Assembly (NCBI GenBank): GCA_027493615.1 | Contig: JAOSKK010000038.1 | Coordinates: 186,001 to 250,000, forward strand | Source: Verrucomicrobiota bacterium | Lineage (GTDB): Bacteria; Verrucomicrobiota; Verrucomicrobiia; Limisphaerales; J093 | Length of the DNA stretch: 64,000 bases | Direction: 5' to 3' | Part shown: positions 50,520 through 60,092 of the stretch, in pieces | How the letters are laid out: each line of letters begins with the position of its first letter | How positions within the stretch are numbered: position 1 is the first letter of the stretch | Position numbers and translations under genes: made by a program | The notes under the pieces: model-generated | Seen by the model: only the letters and a program-made list of their open reading frames with translations | Told to the model about the DNA's origin: nothing | The model's database searches: none

Positions 50520-50652
50520 GTGCAGGCGGGACGCCCGCACCACACGGTCCAGGTAGTGCAGGCGGGACGCCCGCACCACACGGTCCAGGTAGCGCTGGCG
50601 CGGCGCCCGCACCACGCGAATCCCGCAGCGCCGGCTGGAAGCTCGCACCACC
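50520..50652. repeat. family A repeat array, four copies
   Basis: GTGCAGGCGGGACGCCCGCA followed by CCACA at 50520 and 50556, with a degenerate copy at 50592, are 36 bases apart and separated by CGGTCCAGGTA. A fourth diverged copy (GCCGGCTGGAAGCTCGCACC) ends at 50652. The array fills the gap between two effector genes. Confidence 0.85.
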
Positions 50653-50681
50653 GAGGGGGCTTGAGGGAGCTGACTTGCCGG

Positions 50682-52248
50682 TCACGGGAAGATTTGGGGC
50701 AGAACGACCACGAGCGTCTGGTAGGTGGGCTGGTAACCGCCGGGGGTGCCGCCGGGTTGGAGGCCCATGATCTGGGGGGCATAGCCCTGATGGAACCGGC
50801 GTGCCAGAACGAGATCCCACATCCGACGCTCGGGACTCTGGCGACCGTAACGCTGGTTGATCTCGGTCTCGATTTCCTGGATCGAGGTCTGGAGATCGCG
50901 CTGGGTAAAACCCGCCGTCGTGCTTCCTGCCGTGTTGCGCAGCATCGTGACCTGATACGTGATGCGAAAGCCGATTTCCCACAAGATGTCCTCGAGATGT
51001 TCGCGGTCGGCCTGCGTGGCGCCGCCGGCCCGGGCCTGACGCGCGACCCATTCGCGGCGGGCGAACTCGACTTCGGCCAGGCGCGCGAAGACTTCCTCGA
51101 CCGGGTAGGCGACCTGGGCGTGGAGCACCCGGCCGGTGTAAACCTCGGCGAACTCCTGCGGGGTCAGACGGGCGGGTGTTGCCGCGGCCAGGCGGGTGAG
51201 TTCGGCCTCGAAACGCCGCTCGGCGGTGGTGGGGCCGCGGGCACCGGTATCGCGCTGGCGCTGGCGCTGGAGGTGGCGGAGTTCGTGGGCCAGGGTGCGG
51301 ATGATCGAGAAACCAACATCGCGATGTTGGGTTCGGTTGGACTGATAGAGGTGGAAGCTGTTGAGCATGTCGTCCGACGGGGCGATCTCGGGGGCGCCGC
51401 CGCTGGGCCAGCGGGATTCGGCGCCGATGTGAAGGCCGCCGATCACCCAGGTGGCGTTCGCCAGGCGGGTGAACTGAATGTTCGCGAGGGTGACTCCGAA
51501 GCCGGAGAGGGCCTGGAGCGCGCTGCGGATCTCGGGGGATCCGCCTGTGTACCCTGGCTGGTAACCCAGGCGGCCAGATCGGCGAGGACTTGGTTGAGGT
51601 TCGGGCCAGCGGCGGCGGGCTGGCGCTGTACAGGCGGGCTGGCGCCGACGGGTCGGGTGCCCTGCTGGACGACGTGCGTGAGTTCGTGGGCGAGGAGACG
51701 GTCGCCGGCAGGTGTGCCCGGGCGGTACTGGCCTTCAGCGAAGACGACATGACGGCCCGTCGTGTAGGCGTTCGCAGCGAGGGACGCGGCGGATTGATTG
51801 GCCCGGGCATCGGTGTGGATCCGGACGTCGGTGAGATCTGCCCCAAGCCCGACCTCGAAGCGCTGACGGGTGGACGGGTCGAGCGGTTGGCCGCCTTGGG
51901 CTACACCCGCGGCGAGCGCGGGGGTCGGGGAAGTGGAGAGTGAGGCAGGACGCGGGTGCGGCGGGGCGGGGCCAACCGGGTTGTGGCCTTCGGAAGGGGG
52001 GCGATCGCGGGGTTGGGCTGGGTGAGGGCCTCGGCGGTGCGGTTGGCTTCCTGCTCGAGAGGGTCGCTGGACTGTCCGGTGACGGATGAGTTCTGCGAAC
52101 CGCGAGCACGGACCAAGTCCTGGAGGTGCTGGTTGCCGAGGGCGTGCTGCCACTGGCTGAGCGGCCGCGCAGGGTGGGGAGGCGCGGGTTCAGGCGCGGG
52201 AGTGACCGCGGGCAGCAAGGGTTCTGGTTCGCGTTCGTGGTAGCGCAT
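50682..52248 (-). CDS. eCIS-core (DUF4157) protein with second HExxH metallopeptidase-like domain, putative effector (two frameshifts)
   Basis: About 520 residues run from ATG 52248 (MRYHEREPEPLLPAVTPAPE). WQHALGNQHLQDLVRARG and DPLEQEANRTAEAL precede a shift near 51960-51990. The eCIS-core domain follows: RFEVGLGADLTDVRIHTDA, AYTTGRHVVFAEGQYRPG and LLAHELTHVVQQGTRP (HExxH, bases 51674-51688). A second shift near 51540 leads to the C-terminal domain with IIRTLAHELRHLQRQRQ (bases about 51273-51287), a separate HExxH, and downstream acidic helices (EEVFARLAEVEFARREW) that could supply the third zinc ligand. This suggests an injected zinc protease. It lies between the AAA+ ATPase and the other effectors. 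Confidence 0.7.
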
Positions 52249-52281
52249 AGGGCGAGCGCGGGGGTAGCCCGAAAGTCGCAT

Positions 52282-52353
52282 CCCCGCTGTAGGTGCCGAC
52301 GTGAGGAGGCTCGAGCTGGCGTGAGTCTCGTGACCTCGACTCCTACAGCGGGG
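52282..52353. repeat. family B dispersed repeat as complete hairpin
   Basis: The ends CCCCGCTGTAGG (52282-52293) and CCTACAGCGGGG (52342-52353) pair perfectly. Inside are GTGCCGACGTGAGGAGGCTC and GTGAGTCTCGTGACCTCGAC. It lies between the ATPase stop and the metallopeptidase-like effector and could form a structure in the operon transcript. Confidence 0.85.
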
Positions 52354-52364
52354 AATTTTCCGGG

Positions 52365-54607
52365 TTAAGGACGATCACGGAGGCAGTCGAAGTGAGGGCC
52401 AAACTCGCTGCGGGTGGGGAGCTTGCCCATCTTCTGGAGCTCGCGCGCGGTGGCGGCGATGACGTGCTGCATGCTGATGGCGGGCGGGGCATCGGCCGCG
52501 GGGTTGAGGTGGCCGTGTGGTCCTCGGCGGCGAAGACGGCGGCGGCGAGGGTGATGTTGTGGATGTTGCCGCCCGAGAGTTCGAACTGCCGGGCGAGGAA
52601 GGGGAAATCGAGGTCCGGGGCCAGGGGGGCCTCGGGGGAAGGCGCCGCGCCAGATGCGTTCGCGCAGGTCCGGTTCCGGGAACGGGAACTCGAGCGAATG
52701 CTGGAGGCGGCGGCGGAAGGCGTCGTCGATGTTCTTGCCGAGGTTGGTGGCGAGGATGACGATGCCTTCGTAGGACTCCATTTTCTGGAGGAGATAGGCG
52801 ACTTCGAGGTTGGCGTAGCGGTCGTGGGCGTCCTTGACCTCGGTGCGTTTGCCGAAGAGGGCGTCGGCTTCGTCGAAGAAGAGGATGGCGTTGCTGGACT
52901 GGGCGGCGCGAAAGATGGCGTCGAGGTGCTTCTCGGTTTCCCCGATGTACTTGCTGACGACGTGGGCGAGGTCGATCTGGAAGAGGTCGAGGCCGAGTTC
53001 GCGGGCAAGGACCTGGGCGGCCATGGTCTTGCCGGTGCCGCTGGGTCCGGCGAAGAGGGCGTTGAGGCCGCGGCCGAGGGCAAGGCGGCGGCCGAATCCC
53101 CAGCGTTCATGGACGAGGGTGCGGTGTTTGACGGCGAGGCAGATCTCGCGCAGTTGCTGTTGGGTGCGGAGCGGGAGGACGAGATCCTGCCAGGTGTAGA
53201 GCGGCGGCACTTTGCGCCCGAATCGTCGCAGGGCCTGGCCGGACTGTCGGGCGGCGGCCCGCTGCAGGTCCTCGAGCGTGACGGTCTGGTCGGGGACGGG
53301 CGTAAGCGGGCGGCAAGACAGGCGGAGTGGGCGGCCCTTTCGATCTGCTCGGGGGCCAGTGCGAAGCGTTCGGCGAGGGGTTGGAGTTCACCGTTGGCGA
53401 ACGTGGCTTCGGGGTGCGGGGCCAGGGCGCGGCGCCAGAGCAGATGGCGGTGCTCGGGCTCGAGAGGTTCGAAGCGGAGGTGCCAGGGTGTCCGGACCGG
53501 GGCCAGGCCCGGTTCGGTGGGCCAGGGGATTCGGTGGTGAGGAAGACCGGAAAATCGGCGGTGTCGAGAAGGCGCAGGAAGGCGGCGCGGTCGCGCGGGG
53601 AAGCAGCCTCGGATTCGTGCCAGCGGGCGGTGTTGTGGAAGAGAAGGGCTCTGCGGGTGAGGCGGGCTTCGCGGCGCAGCAAGGTCAGGAGGAGGGGAAA
53701 GGCCAACTCGTCGGCCAGCGCCAGGGTGAGGTCGATGGCGAGGAGGGGTCGGCGCCAGGCGTGGCAGAGGGCGGCGGCGGCGGCCTTTCGACCAGAACCA
53801 CGGGGTCCTTCCAAGAGGACGAGGGTACCATCGCCCGGGTCGGAGCGGGCCAGATGGCGCAAGGCGGCGGCCAGTTCGGAGCCAGGCGTTTCGAGGGCGT
53901 CGAGGGGGATAAGTTGGTCCAGCGGCCGGGTGCAGGAGGACAACCGGCGGTCGAGACGATTGTCGCCGAGGAGGAAGTCGACGATGCGGGGTTCGACCTT
54001 GAGCATCTGGGAGAGCCACGGCGGGTCGCGTTCCTGCGTGTCCGCAACGCAGCGGAGGAGGGGGTTCTCGGAGGAGGCGGGCGTCTGGGGCGAGTGCGGG
54101 GCGGTGGCGGAGATGGGATTCGAAGGTGGGGCAGGCGAGCTTCAGGATGAGATCGACCGTGGGGAGGCGACGCGTGGCGTCGTTCTGGGCGTAGGCAAAC
54201 AGGGTCTCGTACTTGAGGTCGAGTTCGGGGGCCAACGCGATGAGCAGGGCGTCGGTCTCGAAATCGTCGAGGCCGAGCCGGTCGCGCAGGGTCAGAAGGG
54301 GTAGTTCGAGGGCGGCGTCGCGCGAGGTGGTTCGGCGGGCGGCGAGTTGGGTTTCCAGGGCGGCCAGCTCGCGGGAGAGACCGCTTGAGCCGGTCGGTTC
54401 GAGGTCGGTAACCGGGATGGGGGCGCTGGGGGGTGAAGCCAGCAAAGCATCGACGTGCTCGTCCGGGATGTAGAGGCCGCGGTAGGGATCGTCCGAAAGC
54501 CGGTGGGCAGCGCGCAGGCGGCGGATGTGGCGATGGAGCCGGAGGTCGAGGCGCGCCAACTCGGACAGCAGGTGGTCGAGAGGATCAGAGAAGGGGACGG
54601 CGGTCAT
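52365..54607 (-). CDS. AAA+ ATPase of extracellular contractile injection systems (several frameshifts)
   Basis: ATG 54607 starts MTAVPFSDPLDHLLSELARL. The N-terminal part has DDPYRGLYIPDEHVDALL and LGLDDFETDALLIALAPELD, typical of the eCIS-associated ATPase, and a degenerate first nucleotide-binding module (LLEGPRGSGRKAAAAAL). The active AAA+ domain has LFAGPSGTGKTMAA (Walker A, bases 53025-53048), ILFFDEADALFGKRTEV (Walker B, about 52870), ILATNLGKNIDDAFRRR (sensor and Arg finger) and the small domain FELSGGNIHNITLAAAVFAA. Shifts lie near 54050, 53520, 53250, 52640 and 52480. Total is about 745 residues. This ATPase (Afp15 type) is a core eCIS gene needed for particle assembly, and is the best marker for the locus together with the tape-measure protein. 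Confidence 0.88.
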
Positions 54608-54728
54608 GGGCGAAGGGCGAAGGGCGAAGGGCGAAATCCGAAGTCGAAAGCTCAAAGCTCAAAGCTCAAAGCTCAAGGGAAGTCGATTGTTCTTCCTGGA
54701 CCTGCCCAGGGGCCTTGAACCACGGAGG

Positions 54729-54753
54729 GTGCAGGCTGGAAGCCCGCACCACA
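54729..54753. repeat. family A repeat copy
   Basis: Identical over 25 bases to the copy at 29306-29330, with matching flanks on both sides. Confidence 0.85.
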
Positions 54754-54776
54754 GGTTCAGGGAGCGCCTCCCGCAG

Positions 54777-54857
54777 TCCAATCCCCGATGTTCGTGATCG
54801 GTGGAGGGACGCCGCGTCTTGGATTCTCGGCCGATTACGAACATCGGGGATTGGGGA
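54777..54857. repeat. family C long hairpin repeat
   Basis: CCAATCCCCGATGTTCGTGA followed by TCGGTGGAGG pairs with GGCCGATTACGAACATCGGG followed by GATTGGGG. This is the most symmetrical of the three copies in the window. Confidence 0.88.
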
Positions 54858-54973
54858 AGTGACGTGGGTCTCTTGGATCGGCTCAGTAGCATTGAACCCA
54901 CCAGGCTGAAGATCCCTTCTGCATTCTTCATTCTGCCTTCTGCATTCCGGTGCAGGGGTCGGGACTCCGCGGG

Positions 54974-56964
54974 TTAACCGTGGGCGAGGCGGGTCTCGAT
55001 TTGAGGGGCGTTGAGGAGCCACGGCAGGCGGAAGTGGAGGCCGTCGAGGCCGGTCATGGCGAGCAGGACTTGCAGGGTACAGGGCCGAGCTGGGCTTGCC
55101 AGCCGTCGGACGAACACTCCAGTCGGAGCGGGCCGTGCAGGACGTTTTCGCGGAGGAAGGCGGGCCGGCTGTTGGCGAAGCCGGGGAGGCGACGGGCGAC
55201 GTCGCGGAGCACTGCCCGGGCGAGGAGGCGCAGGGCGAGTTGGAAGAAGAGCGTGTCGCGAGCGTCCGGGTGGGTGTCGAGGGGGCCGAACTGGGCGAAC
55301 TCGGTGCGCACGTCCGCCGGAGCAGGGGGTGGCCGGGGGCCACCGCGGAACAGGGGCTCAAGGGCGGGGATGTCGGCGGCGGGGTTGGACGAGGTCGGAC
55401 CGAGCCAGAGCCAGGCGTTGTGGGGGATCTCGCGGACGAGGACGAGCGTTTTCTCGGGGACGAGGTCAGGCAGCAATTCGAGGGTGAGGTGCTCGGCGGT
55501 GGGCGTTTCGGACTCGAAGAGGACGGCGTTGAGTTGGCGGAGAAGTCCGGTGGCGGCGGAGGGCCCAAAGGTGCGCGCGACGTCGCGTTCGGCCGGCAAG
55601 GGGACGTCGGCCCCGGTGAGAGTCAGGAAGACAGGATCCGGAGTCGAGCGGGTGGGGGGAAGTCCGTGGGTCTTCGCGATCAGGTCCCGAGACCATGTGC
55701 CGAGGGGGTGCAGGCTGGAAGCCCGCACCACCAGCAGGCTGGAAGCCCGCACCACCAGCAGGCTGGAAGCTCGCACCACCAGCAGGCTGGAAGCTCGCAC
55801 CACAGGGGGTTGGGGCGGGGTCCAAGGCCAGCCGGAGGATCCAGGCGCGCAGTGCGGCGTGGGGATTGAACGCGGGATTGGCAACGGGTTTGACGCTTTC
55901 GAGGGCGGTGGCGAGACCGGATTCGACGAAGCTGCGCAAGAGGAGGATGAGCCCGGCGTAGTCTGACGTAAGGAGGTGAGCCGAGGAAGGCACGGAAGCT
56001 GCCGGACGGAACCCGGTGAGTTGCGCCAAGCGAGCTTCAACGTGGTGCCGCCAGGCAGGGTCGGGCTGGGCGATCGCCAGAACCGGCTCCGGGCCGGCGG
56101 CGTTGGCCGGGAGCGAACGAGCGTCGAGCCCCGAAGCGGACGGGCATGAAGTTCGATGGCCGGCGTCGGAGGCGGAGGCCAGGGGGAAGCCGCGACTCGG
56201 AGCAGTTCGCGGGCGACGGACAGGACTGCGGCAGCGGGGATTCTCGGGCGGTGTTGCCGCGTGGCGACGAGGAGGCGGAGCAGGTTCGCGTCGAGTTGCG
56301 CGGGGTCTGGCGGGTTGGGGATGTGGGCGTGCGGCCAGACTTCAAGGAGGTTCTCGATCACGGGACGAGGGTCCGTGGGCGTTTGAGCGGGTTCGGCGTC
56401 GGCACAGACTTCTGCCAGGCGGGCGAGGTCACGAGGAGGAGCAGTGTGCAGGAGCCGTTCCAGTTGGGCCTGGCGGGCGATTTGGGTGAGGCCGTCGAGG
56501 ACTTGGCCGGGCGTGCGGAGGGAGCGCCTCCGCGGCTGCGGTGCCGGGGGGCAGCAGTCGCAAGCCGTCGAACTCGGCGTAGTACTCGTGTTCCCAAGCC
56601 CGGCCGGCGAGAACGTCGGTGACGAAAGCAGCGACGAAAGCGAGGGGGTGGGGAAGCTGCGGGCGCCGGCGAGGGGTGGTCCAGCAGGCCGGCGAGGGTG
56701 CGGGCGAAGTGGCGGGCGAAGGCGGCGGGGAGATCGTCGGCAGCCGTGTGGGCGGGGAGGGTGAAATCCAGTTCGAGCGACGGCACGAAGCACACGCGTT
56801 CGTCGTTGGCAGGACAAAGCGTCTCGAGCCAGCGCGCGCCGGCGTGCTCGAGGTGGCGGCTAAGGCGGCGTCGAAGGCCGACCGGGCGGCTTCGGGGCCG
56901 GGATGGTTACGGGGAACCAGTACTCGGCCCTGAGGCGACCAATGGCGAGGCGGTGGTCGGCCAC
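54974..56964 (-). CDS. contractile injection system tape-measure protein (several frameshifts, internal repeat)
   Basis: The start is probably GTG 56964 (VADHRLAIGRLRAEYWFPV), 7 bases after the preceding stop. The N-terminus continues AGARWLETLCPANDER and SLELDFTLPAHTAADDLPAA, the beginning typical of CIS tape-measure (Afp14-type) proteins. The middle is helical and proline-rich. The C-terminus has FANSRPAFLRENVLHGPLRL followed by ECSSDGWQAQLGPCTLQVLL and LDGLHFRLPWLL, matching the conserved family end (SFL.R.G.L...GW.L......LL..L.....LPW). It stops at 54974-54976. At least five shifts are needed, so the length (about 660) is approximate. Bases 55711-55804 are four in-frame family A units (VVRASSLL). 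The role is setting tube and sheath length. Confidence 0.72.
55711..55804. repeat. four tandem 24-bp family A units inside the tape-measure gene
   Basis: Units begin at 55711, 55735, 55759 and 55783, each CAGGCTGGAAGC(C/T)CGCACCACCAG. The 24-base period keeps the reading frame, encoding VVRASSLL four times. Confidence 0.9.
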
Positions 56965-56971
56965 GGGATTG

Positions 56972-57190
56972 TCAGCGGGATTCGGCCAGCGGGGCCACGG
57001 TGATGGCGGGAGCGGCCTCGGTGGCGGCGTCGGTGGCCAGGATTTCCTGGAGTACCTGGATGGCGCCGCTGATGCGCAGGAGGGTGGCGCGGAGCGATTC
57101 GCGGCGGGCGTCGAGGTCGGCGAGAAGCCGCTGGCCGTTGTCGTGTTCGGCTCTGAGTTCGTTCAGTCGTTGTTGGAGGACGCCTTTCAT
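56972..57190 (-). CDS. small coiled-coil protein of the eCIS cluster
   Basis: ATG 57190 (MKGVLQQRLNELRAEHDNG) gives 72 residues; a TTG at 57205 lies in repeat DNA and is less likely. The sequence is a helical coiled coil (QRLLADLDARRESLRATLLR, ISGAIQVLQEILA) with a short flexible tail ending AITVAPLAESR. It resembles small helical proteins that sit beside tape-measure genes in phage and CIS loci, but I cannot assign a named family. Its stop lies 7 bases before the tape-measure start, so the two are in one transcript. Confidence 0.6.
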   Translation of the reverse strand: MKGVLQQRLNELRAEHDNGQRLLADLDARRESLRATLLRISGAIQVLQEILATDAATEAAPAITVAPLAESR

Positions 57191-57193
57191 ATG

Positions 57194-57375
57194 CTCAAAG
57201 TTCAAAGTTCAGAGTTCAAAGCTCAAGGGAAGCCACCTGCTCCTTACGGACCTGCTCGGTAGCCGTGAACCGCAAAGCGCCGGCAAACCGGACGCACTCC
57301 AGACGCTTCGCGCGGAACGGACGGTCTGCGCCCATCGCGAAGCGTCTGGAGTGCGGGGTTCACCCCCGCTTTTCG
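57194..57375. repeat. composite repeat with family D hairpin
   Basis: AAAGTTC/AAAGCTC tandem units are followed by the spacer CTTACGGACCTGCTCGGTAG, as at 29270 and 54690. Here they lead to a different module: GCGCCGGCAAACCGGACGCA followed by CTCCAGACGCTTCGCG, with the inverse CGCGAAGCGTCTGGAGTGCG at 57339-57358. This shows that repeat modules are exchanged. Confidence 0.75.
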
Positions 57376-57415
57376 TGCACGGTTCATGGGGAGTACGCCG
57401 CGGGCTGGCATGGCC

Positions 57416-60078
57416 TCAGGTGCGACGTCGGGCACCGGGAGTACGGCTGGCGGGTTTCGTCAGGCGGGTGCGGAGATCCTCGAGTTCGCGCCGGAGGGTG
57501 GCGAGTTCGGCCGCGGCGGATGGGCCGGCTGCGGTCACGGCGGTCAACGGGGAGGTGGCCAGGCCGATGGCGGCGAGGATTCGCTTGGTGCCCGTGTCCG
57601 GGCTCGATTCCCAGGCACGGCCGAGGATGGGGCCTGGGGGTGCGGAGCGGTGGGGGTGGGGACCACGCCACGCCGCTGCCGTCATCCTGGCCGGATGGGA
57701 CGATGAAGTCTCCCGCCTGGATGGGGCCACGGACCTTGACGGGGAGTTGGCCGAGGAGGGCGATGGTGGCGCAGCGGTGTCGCTGGCCGGCAGGGGGCGT
57801 TGCCGACGACGACGGCGCGATCGGTGACGGCGAGAACGTGATGGGCACCGGCGGTGCGGCGGCTGACGCGTCCCGCGTGGATGCCGACCAAGTCGCCGGG
57901 TTCGAGGGCTCGTCGGGGTCGAGTCGGGGCAGGGCTTCGGCAAAATCGCCTGAGCCACTGAGGAACGTGATGCCGGGGGTGAGGATGCTGTTGTTGCCCT
58001 CGATGCGGCCGGCGATGGAGTTGCCAGCGAAGAAGGTGACGTAGTTGTTGGCGTCGGTGGGGAAGGAGCGGCCTATCTTGAGGGCGAGGACGTCGGCGGA
58101 GGTGCCGGTGGAGAGGTTTTCGAGGACGGCCACGTGGGAGTTGAGCTGGCTGGCGTTCCCGTCGAGGGTGTCGCGCACGTGGAGACGAGCGGCGGGGGTG
58201 TCGGTACCGACACCGACATCGGCGGCGCCGGTGATGCGGAGGGCCTCGGTCTCGTTGGCTTCGTGGTAATTGATGGAGAAGATGAGGGAACCGCCGGACT
58301 GGCTGCTGAGGAAGGTGTTGGCGTCGCCGAGGACGAGGCGTTTCTGGCGGTCGCGCATGAGGGCGAAATCGGCGCCCAGGATGGGCGTGGTGGCGCTTTG
58401 CTGATTGATGACGAAGGAACCGGGGTTGATGTCGCCGTTGGAGGTTCGCCAGGAAGGGAGGCGGAGGTGGGAGTGATTTCGAGGCGGGTGCCCTGGGGGA
58501 GGCGAGGGTGAGTAGCTGGGTGGGGGCGGCGGTGCCGATCCCGACATTGTCCCCGCCGTCGAACGCGACGACGCTACCGCCGCTCTGGAGGGAGAGGACG
58601 CCGTTGCCAGTGTCACCGATGCGCGAGCCGAAGAGGTTCAGCGTGCAGGGACCGTTGGGGCGGCCGAGGTCGCCTTCGACGTGGAGTTTGAGGGCGGGGT
58701 TGGCGGTGCCGATGCCGACGTTGCCGCCGTTGTGGGCGAGGAGGACGGTGCCGGTGTTGCCGTTGACGGCGAGGCGCTGGATCCAGGTGGTGGGGTTGCT
58801 GGACGTGGTGCTGTAGACCTGGAAGCGGGGGTATTGCTGGCGTCGTCGATTTCGATGGTGACGGCGGGACGGTTGGAGTCCGGGAATTCCCAGGCGTTGT
58901 TGGCGGCGTTGTGGGTGGCGTTGTACGAGAGGCTGCTCCAGGCGTCGCCGCCGGTGAGGTAGAGGCGGTTCTGGCGGAGGCCGCGGACGTCGTTGATGTG
59001 GAGCCGGTGGGTGGGGGCGGTGGTGTTGATGCCGACGAGGCCGGCCTGGGTGATGGAGAGGCGGGCTGTGGCGGCGGTGTAGAGGTCCAGACCGTGATGG
59101 TTGCCGCCGGCGGTGCGCCGGGACGCAAGGCCTTCGGTGCTGTTGGACCCGAAGGTGAGGCCGGGCTCAAGCGCGCCGGCGTTGGCGTCGGCCTGGTCGA
59201 GGTTGAGCCCTTTCTCGACGCTGAGGTTCTTCTGGGGGTTGAGCGTGCCGATGCCGACGTTCTGGCGGAAGTGCGCGTCCCCGTCGACGCGCAGTTTGCC
59301 TTCGATGCCGACGAGGTGATCGGTTTCCTGGGCGGCGTCGGTGAAGGCGCTGCGGTCCTTGAGGCGGAGGCGGTGATGGGGGCGAGGAGACTGGCGCTGA
59401 CGAGGCCGAGGTATTGCCGGCCTTGTTCCAGTTCGCCAGCGGGGGCCGCGAGGAAACGTCGCTGGAGACCGTCCCAGAGGACGTTGCCGAGGCGGATGCG
59501 CCAGTACGTCTCCGGATCGGGGAGCTCCTGGTGGGGCACGGACTCGTCGATGGGGATGGCGAGCGTGCCTGCCGCGGGGGAACGGCCGGGGGCGGGGCGG
59601 GCGGGGGCAACGATTTGCCGGCGACGACGACCTCCGGGTGGCTGGCGCCGGAGGGGTGGATGACGAGGCGATAGGTTTCGAGGGTGCGGCTGAGCTGGCC
59701 AGGCGTGGCACACAGCTCGTAGCCCGGTGCGGGCGGGCGGGTGTTCTCCTCGGCGTACTCGATCCAGACTTCGCGCAGGCGGTTGTCCTTGAAGGCGGCG
59801 AAGTCGGCAGGATCGAGCTTGGCGGGTTGGAGGACAAGGATCTCGCGGCCGTAGCCGTCAACGGCCATGCCGGGCATGACGTGGATCTCGAGCAGTGTGG
59901 GGTCGTCGGGGTCGGGGAGTTCGACCAAGTCGAGGCCCACGATGATGCCCCAGGTGTGGTGGGCGAGGTGGTGGCGCCGCCGCATGTCGCGGTGGTAAGC
60001 CTGCTGGGCCTTGAAGTCCTCGGCGCCGAGGAACTGGCGTTGGTAGTAGTTCAGCCGCTGGATTTGGTCGGTGGGCAT
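57416..60078 (-). CDS. tail-fibre-like (receptor-binding) protein of the eCIS cluster (frameshifts)
   Basis: ATG 60078 starts MPTDQIQRLNYYQRQFLGAE. The N-terminal module (DFKAQQAYHRDMRRRHHLAH, WGIIVGLDLVE, HVMPGMAVDGYGREILVLQ) is shared with the upstream PASTA-like protein and probably attaches to the particle. Then come YWRIRLGNVLWDGLQRRFLA and phage-fibre-like repeats: HFRQNVGIGTLNPQKNLSVE, AGLVGINTTAPTHRLHIND and GAADVGVGTDTPAARLHV. The C-terminus has ITFLSGSGDFAEALPRLDPD and GDFIVPSGQDDGSG followed by a coiled coil (AAAELATLRRELEDLRTRL). G-I-G-T-x-x-P-x-x-x-L-H-V repeats are typical of phage tail fibres. About 880 residues are read with shifts near 59580, 59400, 58830, 58480, 57900 and 57660. 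Confidence 0.7.
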
Positions 60079-60092
60079 GGAACCTCCTGCGA

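Larger units (their letters stand above)
54607..54973. other. repeat-filled gap between tape-measure and ATPase genes
   Basis: No gene is seen. From left to right: a family E array (GGCGAAG units, to about 54645), an AAAGCTC tandem (about 54646-54677), a spacer like that at 29240-29300, a family A copy (54729-54753), a family C hairpin (54777-54857) and a short AT-richer CTTCTGCATTC tandem (54914-54947). Confidence 0.75.

Noticed and set aside
50520..50652. CRISPR-like spaced repeats
   Set aside because: Units are palindromic family A copies with nearly identical spacers and related copies elsewhere; no cas genes are present.
55711..55804. Second CRISPR-like array
   Set aside because: Perfect tandem 24-bp repeat with no spacers, inside a coding frame.
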